Assembly: GCA_003096255.1 (NCBI GenBank)
Contig: PIXS01000255.1
Location: 1 to 6,841 of the forward strand
Length of the DNA: 6,841 bases
DNA from: Candidatus Bathyarchaeum sp.
GTDB lineage: Archaea; Thermoproteota; Bathyarchaeia; Bathyarchaeales; Bathyarchaeaceae
Reading direction: 5' to 3'
A program made the translations under genes and the position numbers. How positions within the stretch are numbered: the first letter of the stretch is position 1; each line of letters begins with the position of its first letter. Shown in pieces: positions 1-5,641 of this stretch. The notes beneath the pieces were generated by a model. That model was not told the DNA's origin and did no database searches. It saw nothing but the letters and a program-made list of their open reading frames with translations.

Positions 1-312
1 AAGGTCTGCTTTCTCGGCTTCAAGATTTTTCTGATAGTTTTCCAAAGCTGCAACTTCTTGCTCTGGAGACTGCGGTTGTGCTATGGGAATTGCTTGCGGG
101 TAAGCGGGTTGATCTACTGCAGGTGGCGGGATTGCGTATCTGCCTCTGCCAAAACCTCTGCCCCAGCCTCTTCCACGTCTTCTGCCTCGTCCCTGTCCAT
201 ATCCGCCTGTTGGGTTCATGAATCCTGGAACATGGTAGCCTGCGCAGTATCCGGCGCCTCTTCCGGTCATGGGTCCGGCGCCACAGGGTCCTGTTTTATC
301 TCCTCTTGGCAT
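1..312 (-). CDS. DUF5320 family protein, N-terminal 104 residues (3' end beyond window)
   Basis: The start is the ATG at 312-310, and the frame stays open to base 1, so the C-terminus is missing. The N-terminus MPRGDKTGPCGAGPMTGRGA, followed by GYCAGY, is the hallmark of the small DUF5320 proteins. Residues 36-58 are a Gly/Arg-rich stretch (GYGQGRGRRRGRGWGRGFGR), 60-83 are Pro/Gln-rich, and 84-104 look like the start of a charged helix or coiled coil (EQEVAALENYQKNLEAEKADL). Cys10 and Cys23 are the only cysteines. The start has a good Shine-Dalgarno sequence, GAGGTGA at 325-319. No biochemical function is established for the family to my knowledge. Its genes are often found beside COG1433 and DUF134 genes, which is also the case here. 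It is divergent from the DUF134 gene and lies outside the minus-strand operon, separated by that gene. The family call is firm; the role is unknown. Confidence 0.85.
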   Translation of the reverse strand, partial: MPRGDKTGPCGAGPMTGRGAGYCAGYHVPGFMNPTGGYGQGRGRRRGRGWGRGFGRGRYAIPPPAVDQPAYPQAIPIAQPQSPEQEVAALENYQKNLEAEKADL

Positions 313-318
313 GTTCTT

Positions 319-325
319 TCACCTC
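319..325 (-). promoter_or_regulatory. Shine-Dalgarno site of the DUF5320 gene
   Basis: GAGGTGA lies 6 bases before the ATG at 312 on the minus strand. It matches the complement of the archaeal 16S rRNA 3' end and fixes the start codon. Confidence 0.7.
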
Positions 326-330
326 TATTT

Positions 331-410
331 TTGTGTTTATGCACAATTTATATTTATTAGAATATGCACAGAAATATATAAGAGTTCTGGAATACAGAGT
401 AGCATATAAG
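331..410. promoter_or_regulatory. Divergent promoter region between the DUF5320 and DUF134 genes
   Basis: This AT-rich stretch holds TATA-like boxes for both directions. For the plus strand, CATATAAG at 403-410 sits about 25 bases before the ATG at 431, the spacing expected for a leaderless archaeal transcript; AATATATAA at 373-381 is a second candidate. For the minus strand, the same 371-382 box (CTTATATATTTC when read on that strand) or AAATATAAAT at 358-349 would start transcripts a short way before the Shine-Dalgarno site. Two operator-like elements are also present. One is a perfect inverted repeat, TTGTG-N6-CACAA, at 331-346. The other is a direct repeat of TATGCACA at 338-345 and 363-370. 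Box positions are read by eye. Confidence 0.5.
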
Positions 411-430
411 AACTAAAACACACAAACTAG

Positions 431-739
431 ATGATTACAATGTCACGAAGACGATGCCGACGAGGAAGAAGAGGAAGATTCCCTAAACCAGTCACCATAC
501 CAAACCCTCCAAAAATACAAAAAATTATCCCATACCCAGCAACAACTGACAACCCAATCCCGATCGAGCAGGCAGAAATCGAAGCCCTAAGACTGGTTGA
601 CCTCGAAGGTCTATCACAGGAAGAGGCGGGCACAGAAATGGGCGTCTCAAGAGGAACAATCTGGAGACTTCTTCAAAGCGCAAGACGAAAAGTTGCCCAA
701 GCCCTCACCGAAGGAAGACCATTAACAGTCACCAATTAA
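431..739 (+). CDS. DUF134 (UPF0251, COG1342) helix-turn-helix DNA-binding protein
   Basis: This 102-residue protein is of normal length for DUF134/UPF0251. The C-terminal half holds the family's sigma-70-region-4-like helix-turn-helix: EALRLVDLEGLSQEEAGTEM (51-70), then GVSRGTIWRLL and the closing ARRKVAQAL. The N-terminus is unusually basic: residues 5-16 read SRRRCRRGRRGR, followed by a proline-rich linker. It is probably a DNA-binding regulator. DUF134 genes commonly sit beside COG1433 and MinD-ferredoxin genes, so control of the neighbouring operon or of the divergent DUF5320 gene is a reasonable inference. There is no Shine-Dalgarno motif before ATG 431, while a TATA box lies about 25 bases upstream, so I prefer that ATG on a leaderless mRNA. 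The ATG at 440 (MSRRR) is the alternative. The gene runs tail-to-tail with the MinD-ferredoxin gene, with only 23 bases between them. Confidence 0.85.
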   Translation: MITMSRRRCRRGRRGRFPKPVTIPNPPKIQKIIPYPATTDNPIPIEQAEIEALRLVDLEGLSQEEAGTEMGVSRGTIWRLLQSARRKVAQALTEGRPLTVTN

Positions 740-762
740 AGGAAGGCTTGTGAAAACTGAGG

Positions 763-1623
763 CTAGATGTTTTCTAAAGTTTGTTTCCACAGCTCTCTGA
801 TAGCCTCGGAGACCCTGCTTTCTGGCGAATACTCCAAGACAGTTTTTCCTGCAACCATAGCTTCTGTAACAATCGGGTCAAAAGGTATCTTTCCAACAAC
901 CTTTACGCCGTTGGAACTACAAAACTCCTCTATTCTGGAGGTGTTGTCTTCGTTCAAGTCATACTTGTTTACGCAAACAAGGGAAGGAATCTTGAAATGA
1001 TTCAACAAACCCTGGGCACGCTCCATATCGTGGATGCCTGACAATGTTGGCTCCACAACTATCAGCCCCACATCAACTCCGCCCACAGAAGCGATTACAG
1101 GACAGCCGATTCCAGGGGGGCCATCATTGATTATCAGATTACATTTTTCTTTTTCAGCGATTTTCTTGGCGTTCTTTCTCACCAAGCTTACGAGTTTGCC
1201 TGAGTTTTCTTCTCCAGGATTTAGTAGGGCATGGGACATGGGACCATACTTTGTTTTTGAGGTGAAGGCGTATCCAGAAACTCTTTTTTCAAGTTCGATT
1301 GCAGCCATTGGACAAACGTATACACAGACGCCGCAGCCCTCACAGAGAACAGGATCAATAACGTTTTGTTTTATTGCACCAAATCTGCAGTGTTCTTCGC
1401 ATTTTCCGCATTGAACACACAACCTTTCATCCAACACAGCAACTCTAGATGCCTTGAACTCATGTTTCTCCAACACCTCAGGTTCTAGGAGCATATGCAG
1501 GTCTGGAGCATCTACATCACAGTCAGTTAAAACAGCATTTTGGGCAAGTACCGCAAGAGAAGCTGTCACGCTCGTTTTTCCTGTTCCGCCCTTTCCGCTT
1601 AACACAGTGATTTCTTTAACCAT
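763..1623 (-). CDS. MinD-type P-loop ATPase with inserted ferredoxin domain (COG1149), second of pair
   Basis: This 286-residue cytoplasmic ATPase has a deviant Walker A, GKGGTGKT (10-17), with the MinD/ParA signature Lys11. A TDCDVDAPD motif follows at 33-41, and a switch-II-like DGPPGIGCP at 167-175. Between the P-loop and switch II lies an inserted two-cluster ferredoxin domain (about 63-110). Its cysteines are 69, 72, 75, 79 and 94, 97, 100, 104, i.e. two complete CxxCxxCxxxC/P sets for two [4Fe-4S] clusters. Family knowledge: these MinD-ferredoxin ATPases couple nucleotide-driven dimerisation to Fe-S chemistry and cluster with COG1433 proteins. In Desulfovibrio, homologues belong to the ORP complex. 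The ATG at 1623 shares its A with the TGA of the upstream paralogue (TGATG), and AAGGGG lies 8 bases before it, so translation is probably coupled and a heterodimer is likely. It is the last gene of the operon. Confidence 0.93.
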   Translation of the reverse strand: MVKEITVLSGKGGTGKTSVTASLAVLAQNAVLTDCDVDAPDLHMLLEPEVLEKHEFKASRVAVLDERLCVQCGKCEEHCRFGAIKQNVIDPVLCEGCGVCVYVCPMAAIELEKRVSGYAFTSKTKYGPMSHALLNPGEENSGKLVSLVRKNAKKIAEKEKCNLIINDGPPGIGCPVIASVGGVDVGLIVVEPTLSGIHDMERAQGLLNHFKIPSLVCVNKYDLNEDNTSRIEEFCSSNGVKVVGKIPFDPIVTEAMVAGKTVLEYSPESRVSEAIRELWKQTLENI

Positions 1624-2453
1624 CAGCTATGCCCCTTAATTTTATCTCGAACTTCCAGAAACTTCTCTTTCCACTCAGGCATTTCCGCCACGAAGGGGAC
1701 TCCACGGGAGTAGAGTTCTGCAATTCTTTTGCTGAAGGGAATCTCCATCAATAAGGGCATGTTTTCTATTTCGCAGTATTCGTAGACTTTTCTGTCGCCG
1801 AGGCCTGCACGGTTTATTACAACGCCCATGGGAACTTCAAGGTCTTTCAAAACTTGAACCGTTATTTTTAGATCATGCAAACCGAAGGGAGTTGGCTCCG
1901 TCACAAGGATGCAGTAGTCAGTTCTGTGAACTGAACCAACCAGGGAACATGCGGTGCCGGGGGGAGCGTCTATTACCACGTTTTTGTTGTTTTTGATTTG
2001 GTTTTTTACTGCCTTTATGAGGGGCACAGCCATCGCTTCTCCGACATTGAGTTCGCCGTAAACTAGCTCAACACCGTCTGCTTCTCCCTTTTTGATGACG
2101 CCTATCTGCCGTTCCTTTTCTGTTATTGCATTTTTTGGGCAGACTAATATACAGCCTCCGCAGCTGTGGCATAGTTCGGGAAAAACCATAACAGTTTTTG
2201 GCGCCACAAACAGGGCGTTGTAGGCACAGAACTTGGAGCACTTTCCACAATAATTACATAGCTCATCTGAAACGTCAGGAACCTTCGTGTACACTGGTTC
2301 TGTTTCGTTGATGTTTGGATGTAACAAAATGTGGGAGTTCGGTTCTTCAACGTCGCAGTCAAGGAGTTGCACGTTTTCTAGGGACAGCGCCAGATTTACG
2401 GCAACAGTTGTTTTTCCTGTGCCGCCTTTTCCGCTGGCAACCGTTATGATCAT
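1623..2453 (-). CDS. MinD-type P-loop ATPase with inserted ferredoxin domain (COG1149), first of pair
   Basis: This 276-residue protein is a paralogue of the downstream ATPase with the same layout. It has a deviant Walker A, GKGGTGKT (8-15, signature Lys9), DCDVEEPNSH at 32-41, and switch II DAPPGTACS at 162-170. The inserted 2x[4Fe-4S] ferredoxin domain (about 60-111) has cysteines 66, 69, 72, 76 and 95, 98, 101, 105. Both paralogues carry a Cys two residues beyond the PPG (Cys169 here, Cys174 in the partner), which suggests a shared functional position. The sequences are clearly diverged elsewhere, so this is an old duplication and not an assembly artefact. The ATG at 2453 is preceded by AAGGGGAAG. 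The gap to the upstream COG1433 gene is 47 bases. The likely role is nucleotide-gated maturation or transfer of a metal-sulfur cluster together with the two COG1433 proteins; that role is inferred from family and context. Confidence 0.93.
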   Translation of the reverse strand: MIITVASGKGGTGKTTVAVNLALSLENVQLLDCDVEEPNSHILLHPNINETEPVYTKVPDVSDELCNYCGKCSKFCAYNALFVAPKTVMVFPELCHSCGGCILVCPKNAITEKERQIGVIKKGEADGVELVYGELNVGEAMAVPLIKAVKNQIKNNKNVVIDAPPGTACSLVGSVHRTDYCILVTEPTPFGLHDLKITVQVLKDLEVPMGVVINRAGLGDRKVYEYCEIENMPLLMEIPFSKRIAELYSRGVPFVAEMPEWKEKFLEVRDKIKGHS

Positions 2454-2500
2454 GTGGCTTCCCCTTTCTTTTCGGGCATATCTGTCCGTTGTGCAGTTTT

Positions 2501-2881
2501 CTAGTGGTGATGGGCGTGATGACAGCCTTGAGTTAGCTCTTGAAGTTCGTTGTTTTTATATGCAGTAACGACTTCTCTGACAGTGCTTGCTTCTGTCCTC
2601 AAAACAGCAACACCTGCATCTTGGAACATCTTCAACGCTTTTGAACCTAAACCATAAGTAACTAGGGCTTTTGGTTGTAGCTGCAGAATTCTGTCAGGTG
2701 GAAGACCCACACCGCCAAAATGTTCACTTGTGTTAGATATAGTGCCTTGTCCAATCACATTACCGTCGTCATCTAAATCAATGATAGCATAGAACGGCGC
2801 CCTTCCAAAATGCTGCGAAAGCTGCGAATCGATACCCTTCTCATCCGAGACAGGAACCACAATTCTCACATTCACTTCCAT
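2501..2881 (-). CDS. NifX/NifB-type cofactor-binding protein (COG1433) with His-rich tail
   Basis: This 126-residue protein is a single Dinitrogenase iron-molybdenum cofactor (NifX/NafY/NifB C-terminal type) domain of normal length. It shows the family signatures: the IVVPVSDEKGIDSQLSQHFG start (7-26), the HFGRAPFYAIID segment (24-35), a central glycine-rich region, and the closing TVREVVTAYKNNELQEL (100-116). The last residues are GCHHAHHH, one Cys and five His, a likely soft-metal binding tail. Members of this family bind or carry metal-sulfur clusters; the Desulfovibrio Orange Protein, with its Mo-Cu-S cluster, is one. There is no nitrogenase in the window, so the cofactor here is unknown. 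The start is well supported by GGAGGTG at 2890-2884 just before ATG 2881. It lies third in the operon, 85 bases after its paralogue and 47 before the MinD-ferredoxin pair. Confidence 0.92.
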   Translation of the reverse strand: MEVNVRIVVPVSDEKGIDSQLSQHFGRAPFYAIIDLDDDGNVIGQGTISNTSEHFGGVGLPPDRILQLQPKALVTYGLGSKALKMFQDAGVAVLRTEASTVREVVTAYKNNELQELTQGCHHAHHH

Positions 2882-2883
2882 CC

Positions 2884-2890
2884 CACCTCC
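2884..2890 (-). promoter_or_regulatory. Strong Shine-Dalgarno site of the His-tailed COG1433 gene
   Basis: GGAGGTG, two bases before ATG 2881 on the minus strand, is the best anti-16S match in the operon. It sits at the end of an 85-base gap, suggesting independent, efficient initiation within the operon. Confidence 0.65.
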
Positions 2891-2966
2891 TTTTTCCTTT
2901 GAAATTCTTTAGAATCTCCTCAAACTTCTTTTAACGTCTAATCTTAAACCGTTGATACACATGAAT

Positions 2967-3362
2967 TTACCGTCCTCTGCCAAGACCTCTTCCCATTCCA
3001 AAATGTCCACCAACAGTCGGATTGCCTACTTCCTGAAGTTCACCCTTCTTATATTTCTCAACAGCCTCTTTAACGCTGCCAGAAGCTCCTGTTACAATCT
3101 TTATTCCTGTTGCAGACAGCACATTGAACGCGTTAGGTCCAACATTTCCAGTTAAGACAACTTTGACACCCATATTCACTACAGTCTGAGCGGCTTGAAT
3201 TCCAGCTCCATGGGCTGCACCAGAAGAATCATTCACAACAACATCAAACTCCATGGTCTCAGAATCAACTATCACAAAGTATGGACATCTGCCAAATCTT
3301 GAATCCACCTCAGCATCTAAACTGCCTGAAGATGCAGAAACACATATTTTCATTTTAGTCAT
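2967..3362 (-). CDS. NifX/NifB-type cofactor-binding protein (COG1433) with Gly/Arg tail
   Basis: This 131-residue COG1433 domain protein is a paralogue of the next gene. Typical family elements are KICVSASSGSLDAEVDSRFG (5-24), RCPYFVIVD, the GAAHGAGIQAAQ region (48-59), GVKVVLTGNVGPNAFNVL (65-82) and the closing SVKEAVEKYKKGELQEV. Cys7 and Cys26 (in the RFGRCPYF motif) are candidate ligands. The His-tailed paralogue has Ala at the second position. The tail GHFGMGRGLGRGR is Gly/Arg-rich in place of the partner's His. Its role is probably as a scaffold or carrier for a metal-sulfur cofactor. The first ATG (3362) has GGAGG only 3 bases upstream. The ATG at 3353 (MKICVS) gives the more usual family N-terminus but lies 12 bases from that site, so the start is uncertain by 3 codons. 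The gap to the upstream mrp gene is 18 bases, so the two are almost certainly co-transcribed. Confidence 0.92.
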   Translation of the reverse strand: MTKMKICVSASSGSLDAEVDSRFGRCPYFVIVDSETMEFDVVVNDSSGAAHGAGIQAAQTVVNMGVKVVLTGNVGPNAFNVLSATGIKIVTGASGSVKEAVEKYKKGELQEVGNPTVGGHFGMGRGLGRGR

Positions 3363-3380
3363 CTCCCTCCTGATTCCCAG

Positions 3381-4235
3381 TTACTCCTTTTTTGCATCCA
3401 AAAAATCCTCTACCTTCTTCACTATCTCCGTGAAGGCTTTTGCGGCTGGCGAATCCACATGCCCCATAACAAAAGGTATGCCCTTATCCGCTTCTTCACA
3501 AATTTCAGGGTCTATTGGGATTTGCCCAAGAAAAGGCACATCTAACTCTTCTGCTAACCTTTTCCCGCCCCCAGCCCCAAGGATGTTGATTTTCTCACCA
3601 CATTTTGGGCATGTGAAGCCGCTCATGTTCTCCACGATACCTATAACGGGGATTCCCATTTTTCTGGAAAAACTCACTGCCTTCTTCACTACATCCTCAG
3701 AAACCTCAGAAGGAATCGTAACTATGATTGTACCGTCCATGTCGGGAATGAGCTGCATAGCAGTCAGAGGCTCGTCACCAGTTCCAGGAGGGGCATCAAT
3801 GAAAAGAAAATCAAGTTCACCCCACATGAAGTCTGACAGGAATTGCCTAATCACCTGCATCTTTAGGGGTCCACGCCAGATAACTGGAGTTTCTTGACTT
3901 TTTACTAGAAAGTCCATGGACACAACTTTGATTCCTTCTGGTCCAGTTACTGGTAAAGCACCTACTGGTGAAATCGGGCATTTCTTTCCTTTCACGCCAA
4001 GCAGTTTTGGTACACAAGGCCCATGTATATCCACGTCTAAAATTCCAACACGGTCCTTATAGCCGTGCAACGAAAAAGCCATCGCCAAATTTGCTGCTAC
4101 AGTACTTTTACCCACGCCTCCCTTTCCACTGATTACAGCAATCTTGTGTTTGATGCGACCAATGTTCTTTTTGAGTTTCTGTTCCTTCTCTGTGAACTCA
4201 GTCATTGCTTTTTCCGGGGCAATTGGTTTCTCCAT
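3381..4235 (-). CDS. mrp: Mrp/ApbC/NBP35-family iron-sulfur carrier ATPase
   Basis: I choose the ATG at 4235 (284 residues). A GTG at 4244 would add three residues (M-I-D), but only the ATG has a Shine-Dalgarno-like GAGTGAT (4246-4240) at suitable spacing. Counting from the GTG, the protein has a charged N-terminal helix, a deviant Walker A GKGGVGKST (40-48), LDVDIHGP (69-76), MDFLVKSQETPVIWRGP (110-126), switch II DAPPGTGDEP (150-159), ENMSGFTCPKCG (205-216) and a C-terminal ATPase lobe. Cys212-x-x-Cys215 is the family's motif for a [4Fe-4S] cluster bridging the dimer. The N-terminal four-Cys cluster of eukaryotic Nbp35 is absent, so this is the Mrp/ApbC form. Family knowledge: it carries Fe-S clusters to apo-proteins in the cytoplasm, driven by ATP. 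It is the first gene of the operon and divergent from the Lrp gene, so it may supply clusters to the downstream MinD-ferredoxin and COG1433 proteins. Confidence 0.95.
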   Translation of the reverse strand: MEKPIAPEKAMTEFTEKEQKLKKNIGRIKHKIAVISGKGGVGKSTVAANLAMAFSLHGYKDRVGILDVDIHGPCVPKLLGVKGKKCPISPVGALPVTGPEGIKVVSMDFLVKSQETPVIWRGPLKMQVIRQFLSDFMWGELDFLFIDAPPGTGDEPLTAMQLIPDMDGTIIVTIPSEVSEDVVKKAVSFSRKMGIPVIGIVENMSGFTCPKCGEKINILGAGGGKRLAEELDVPFLGQIPIDPEICEEADKGIPFVMGHVDSPAAKAFTEIVKKVEDFLDAKKE

Positions 4236-4244
4236 ATCTATCAC

Positions 4245-4327
4245 TCATTAAATTTTTGAGGGCTATCTTGTTTACAAAACAAAACATTTAATAAAAGTTT
4301 CGTTTATAAAAATAACACTGACCAAAG
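4245..4327. promoter_or_regulatory. Divergent promoter region between mrp and the Lrp-family gene
   Basis: This AT-rich gap carries promoters in both directions. For the Lrp gene, TTTATAAAA at 4303-4311 lies about 20 bases before ATG 4328, implying almost no leader. For mrp, TTTTATTAAAT (4298-4288, minus strand) would give a leader of roughly 30 bases. A direct repeat, GTTTA(C/T)AAAA, at 4270-4279 and 4302-4311 starts 32 bases apart, about three helical turns. It is a candidate site for the Lrp protein and overlaps the Lrp TATA box. Positions are read by eye. Confidence 0.5.
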
Positions 4328-4903
4328 ATGGATAAGATTGACTGGAAACTAATAAAGCAACTCCGATCAAACGGAAGAAAAACCTTCAAAGAATTGGGGG
4401 AGGCAATTGGCTTCACAAGCTTGGGCGCAAAAAAAAGAGTTGAGAAACTTCTCAAAAAAGACATCATTAACATCTCAGCCCTCGTTAACACGGATGCCTT
4501 GGACCTACGCCTAGCACTGATTCTACTCGAGATCGAAAACGCAGAAACTCTGAGGAACATAATTGACCGATACAACAAATGTCCCCGAGTGATCAACTTC
4601 TTCACAACCATGGGCGGATACAATTTAATTGCCTTAGTGATGGCGGAGGATCAAACAACTCTTGAGAGCGAATCCATGGAAAAATGTGGATTAAGGAGTG
4701 GTGAAGGAATCAGAAGGTCAGAAGTCTACCTCATAGGAAGAGTGCATCACTACCCATTCTTACCGCTGAAAACAGACATCATAGAAGCAGAAGGCGATAT
4801 CACCCCGTGTGGAGTCCAGTGCAAGGACTGTCAATCATTTCAGGATAAAAAATGTGTCGGATGCCCCACTTTGAGCTATTATAGAGGTCCAATTGAATTG
4901 TAA
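4328..4903 (+). CDS. Lrp/AsnC-family regulator with C-terminal cysteine cluster
   Basis: This 191-residue protein has an Lrp-type winged helix-turn-helix at the N-terminus (WKLIKQLRSNGRKTFKELGE, 6-25, then AIGFTSLGAKKRVEKLLKKDII), and a linker. A ligand/RAM-like alpha-beta region follows (about 58-140) with FFTTMGGYNLIALVMAED at 91-108. A C-terminal extension not found in standard ~150-residue Lrp proteins carries CGVQCKDCQSF...KKCVGCP. Cysteines 161, 165, 168, 176 and 179 could bind zinc or an Fe-S cluster. The spacing differs from the TRASH metal-sensing motif and looks more like the N-terminal cysteine pattern of DUF3795-type proteins. No Shine-Dalgarno motif precedes ATG 4328, consistent with a very short leader. 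Lying head-to-head with mrp, it is the best candidate regulator of the cluster-assembly operon and of itself. The sensing role is inferred. Confidence 0.88.
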   Translation: MDKIDWKLIKQLRSNGRKTFKELGEAIGFTSLGAKKRVEKLLKKDIINISALVNTDALDLRLALILLEIENAETLRNIIDRYNKCPRVINFFTTMGGYNLIALVMAEDQTTLESESMEKCGLRSGEGIRRSEVYLIGRVHHYPFLPLKTDIIEAEGDITPCGVQCKDCQSFQDKKCVGCPTLSYYRGPIEL

Positions 4904-4930
4904 ATTGGCGCATAATCCTTTTGTGTGTTC
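4889..4930 (+). terminator. Possible weak terminator after the Lrp gene
   Basis: An inverted repeat, CCAATT (4889-4894) and AATTGG (4903-4908), with an 8-base loop spans the stop codon. The T-rich stretch TCCTTTTGTGTGTTC (4916-4930) follows. The stem is short and AT-rich, so the hairpin may be incidental. The T-rich stretch alone could end archaeal transcription. Confidence 0.25.
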
Positions 4931-5059
4931 GAATTCTGGAAGAGGGAAAACCTTAAAAACGTTGAGCAGAAGGGGTTTTGCGAGGGCTATGGCCTTCATT
5001 GAACTTGGCAAGAATTTAATAGTTCATTCAAAATAATGGCATAGTGAGGTTGGTGGAGA
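4904..5059 (+). promoter_or_regulatory. Intergenic region with promoter candidates for the CBS-zinc-ribbon gene
   Basis: Two TATA-like boxes are visible: CTTAAAAA at 4952-4959 and AATTTAATA at 5013-5021. The second would start a transcript near 5043, just before the Shine-Dalgarno-like GGTGGAG upstream of ATG 5060. Around the first box, AAAACCTT (4947-4954) could pair with GGGGTTTT (4972-4979), using two G-U pairs. I see no convincing RNA gene here. Confidence 0.4.
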
Positions 5060-5632
5060 ATGGCTGAAATAGGATTAAGGACACGAATGCTGGTTAAAGA
5101 CGTAATGACCAGCCCAGCAGTCACAGTCCCCGAGAACACATCAGTCGACAAGACAGCTCAACTCATGAGCAGTGATAAATTGGGTTGCATCATCGTAACC
5201 AGCAAAGATGGAAAAGCTCTTGGAATCATAACCGAAAGTGACCTCGTAAGGCGCGTTTTAGCAAAGAATATTCTTCCAAGAAAGTTAACTGCCAAAGAAG
5301 TTATGTCAACGCCATTGATTACCGTAGACCCAGATGAGTTGCTGACTGAAACAGCGAGACGAATGAGTAAACTTGATGTCCGAAGATTCGGCGTCATTTA
5401 CAAAGGAAATCTTGTGGGAATAATATCCAGCAAAGACATTCTAGCTATAACTCCTGAGCTTCTCGACAACATGCAGGAAAAAGCACGCATCGAGTGCAAA
5501 GTTGAAGTTGAAGAGGAAAACATCGAGTCTGCGCCTTTAGCGGGATACTGTGAACAGTGTGGAAGTTGGTCCGACAACCTCGCTGACGTTGAGGGAAACT
5601 ACCTCTGTGAAGAGTGCCAGTCGGAGCTTTAG
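5060..5632 (+). CDS. Two-CBS-domain protein with C-terminal zinc ribbon
   Basis: This 190-residue soluble protein has CBS1 at about 14-70 (VKDVMTSPAVTVPENTSVDK ... LGIITESDLVRRVL) and CBS2 at about 79-133 (AKEVMSTPLITVDPDELLTE ... VGIISSKDILAI). Each CBS ends with the S/T-x-x-D nucleotide-ribose motif (T58ESD61, S123SKD126). After an acidic linker comes a zinc ribbon with two CxxC knuckles, Cys164-Cys167 and Cys183-Cys186, near the C-terminus. Family knowledge: CBS-zinc-ribbon proteins are archaeal, and Thermoplasma Ta0289 is the characterised example, binding adenine nucleotides. The likely role is a small energy or nucleotide sensor; the partner is unknown. The start has GGTGGAG just upstream. 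It is 156 bases downstream of the Lrp gene on the same strand and probably has its own promoter. A strong hairpin lies just after the stop codon. Confidence 0.92.
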   Translation: MAEIGLRTRMLVKDVMTSPAVTVPENTSVDKTAQLMSSDKLGCIIVTSKDGKALGIITESDLVRRVLAKNILPRKLTAKEVMSTPLITVDPDELLTETARRMSKLDVRRFGVIYKGNLVGIISSKDILAITPELLDNMQEKARIECKVEVEEENIESAPLAGYCEQCGSWSDNLADVEGNYLCEECQSEL

Positions 5633-5641
5633 AAGCAGTTA

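Noticed and set aside
58..360. Plus-strand open frame with Cys/Ser-rich protein
   Set aside because: Antisense to the DUF5320 gene, whose conserved N-terminus and Shine-Dalgarno site are clear.
1034..1414. Open frame of 126 codons on the plus strand
   Set aside because: Antisense shadow of the MinD-ferredoxin gene; its sequence has no domain features.
2904..2915. Small palindrome ATTCT-TT-AGAAT between the two COG1433 genes
   Set aside because: Five-base AT-rich arms are expected by chance and no clear promoter accompanies it.
2501..3362. Reading the COG1433 genes as evidence for nitrogen fixation
   Set aside because: The domain name comes from NifX/NifB relatives, but no nitrogenase or nifB radical-SAM gene is present, and these small proteins are widespread in non-fixers.
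3253..3897. Long open frame (214 codons) on the plus strand
   Set aside because: It lies opposite mrp and the COG1433 gene, is Ser/Pro-rich with no recognisable family, and the minus-strand proteins there are unmistakable.
4989..5036. Tiny plus-strand frame (ATG, 15 codons) with a GAGG upstream
   Set aside because: Too short, with no recognisable features, and it overlaps the likely promoter of the CBS-zinc-ribbon gene.
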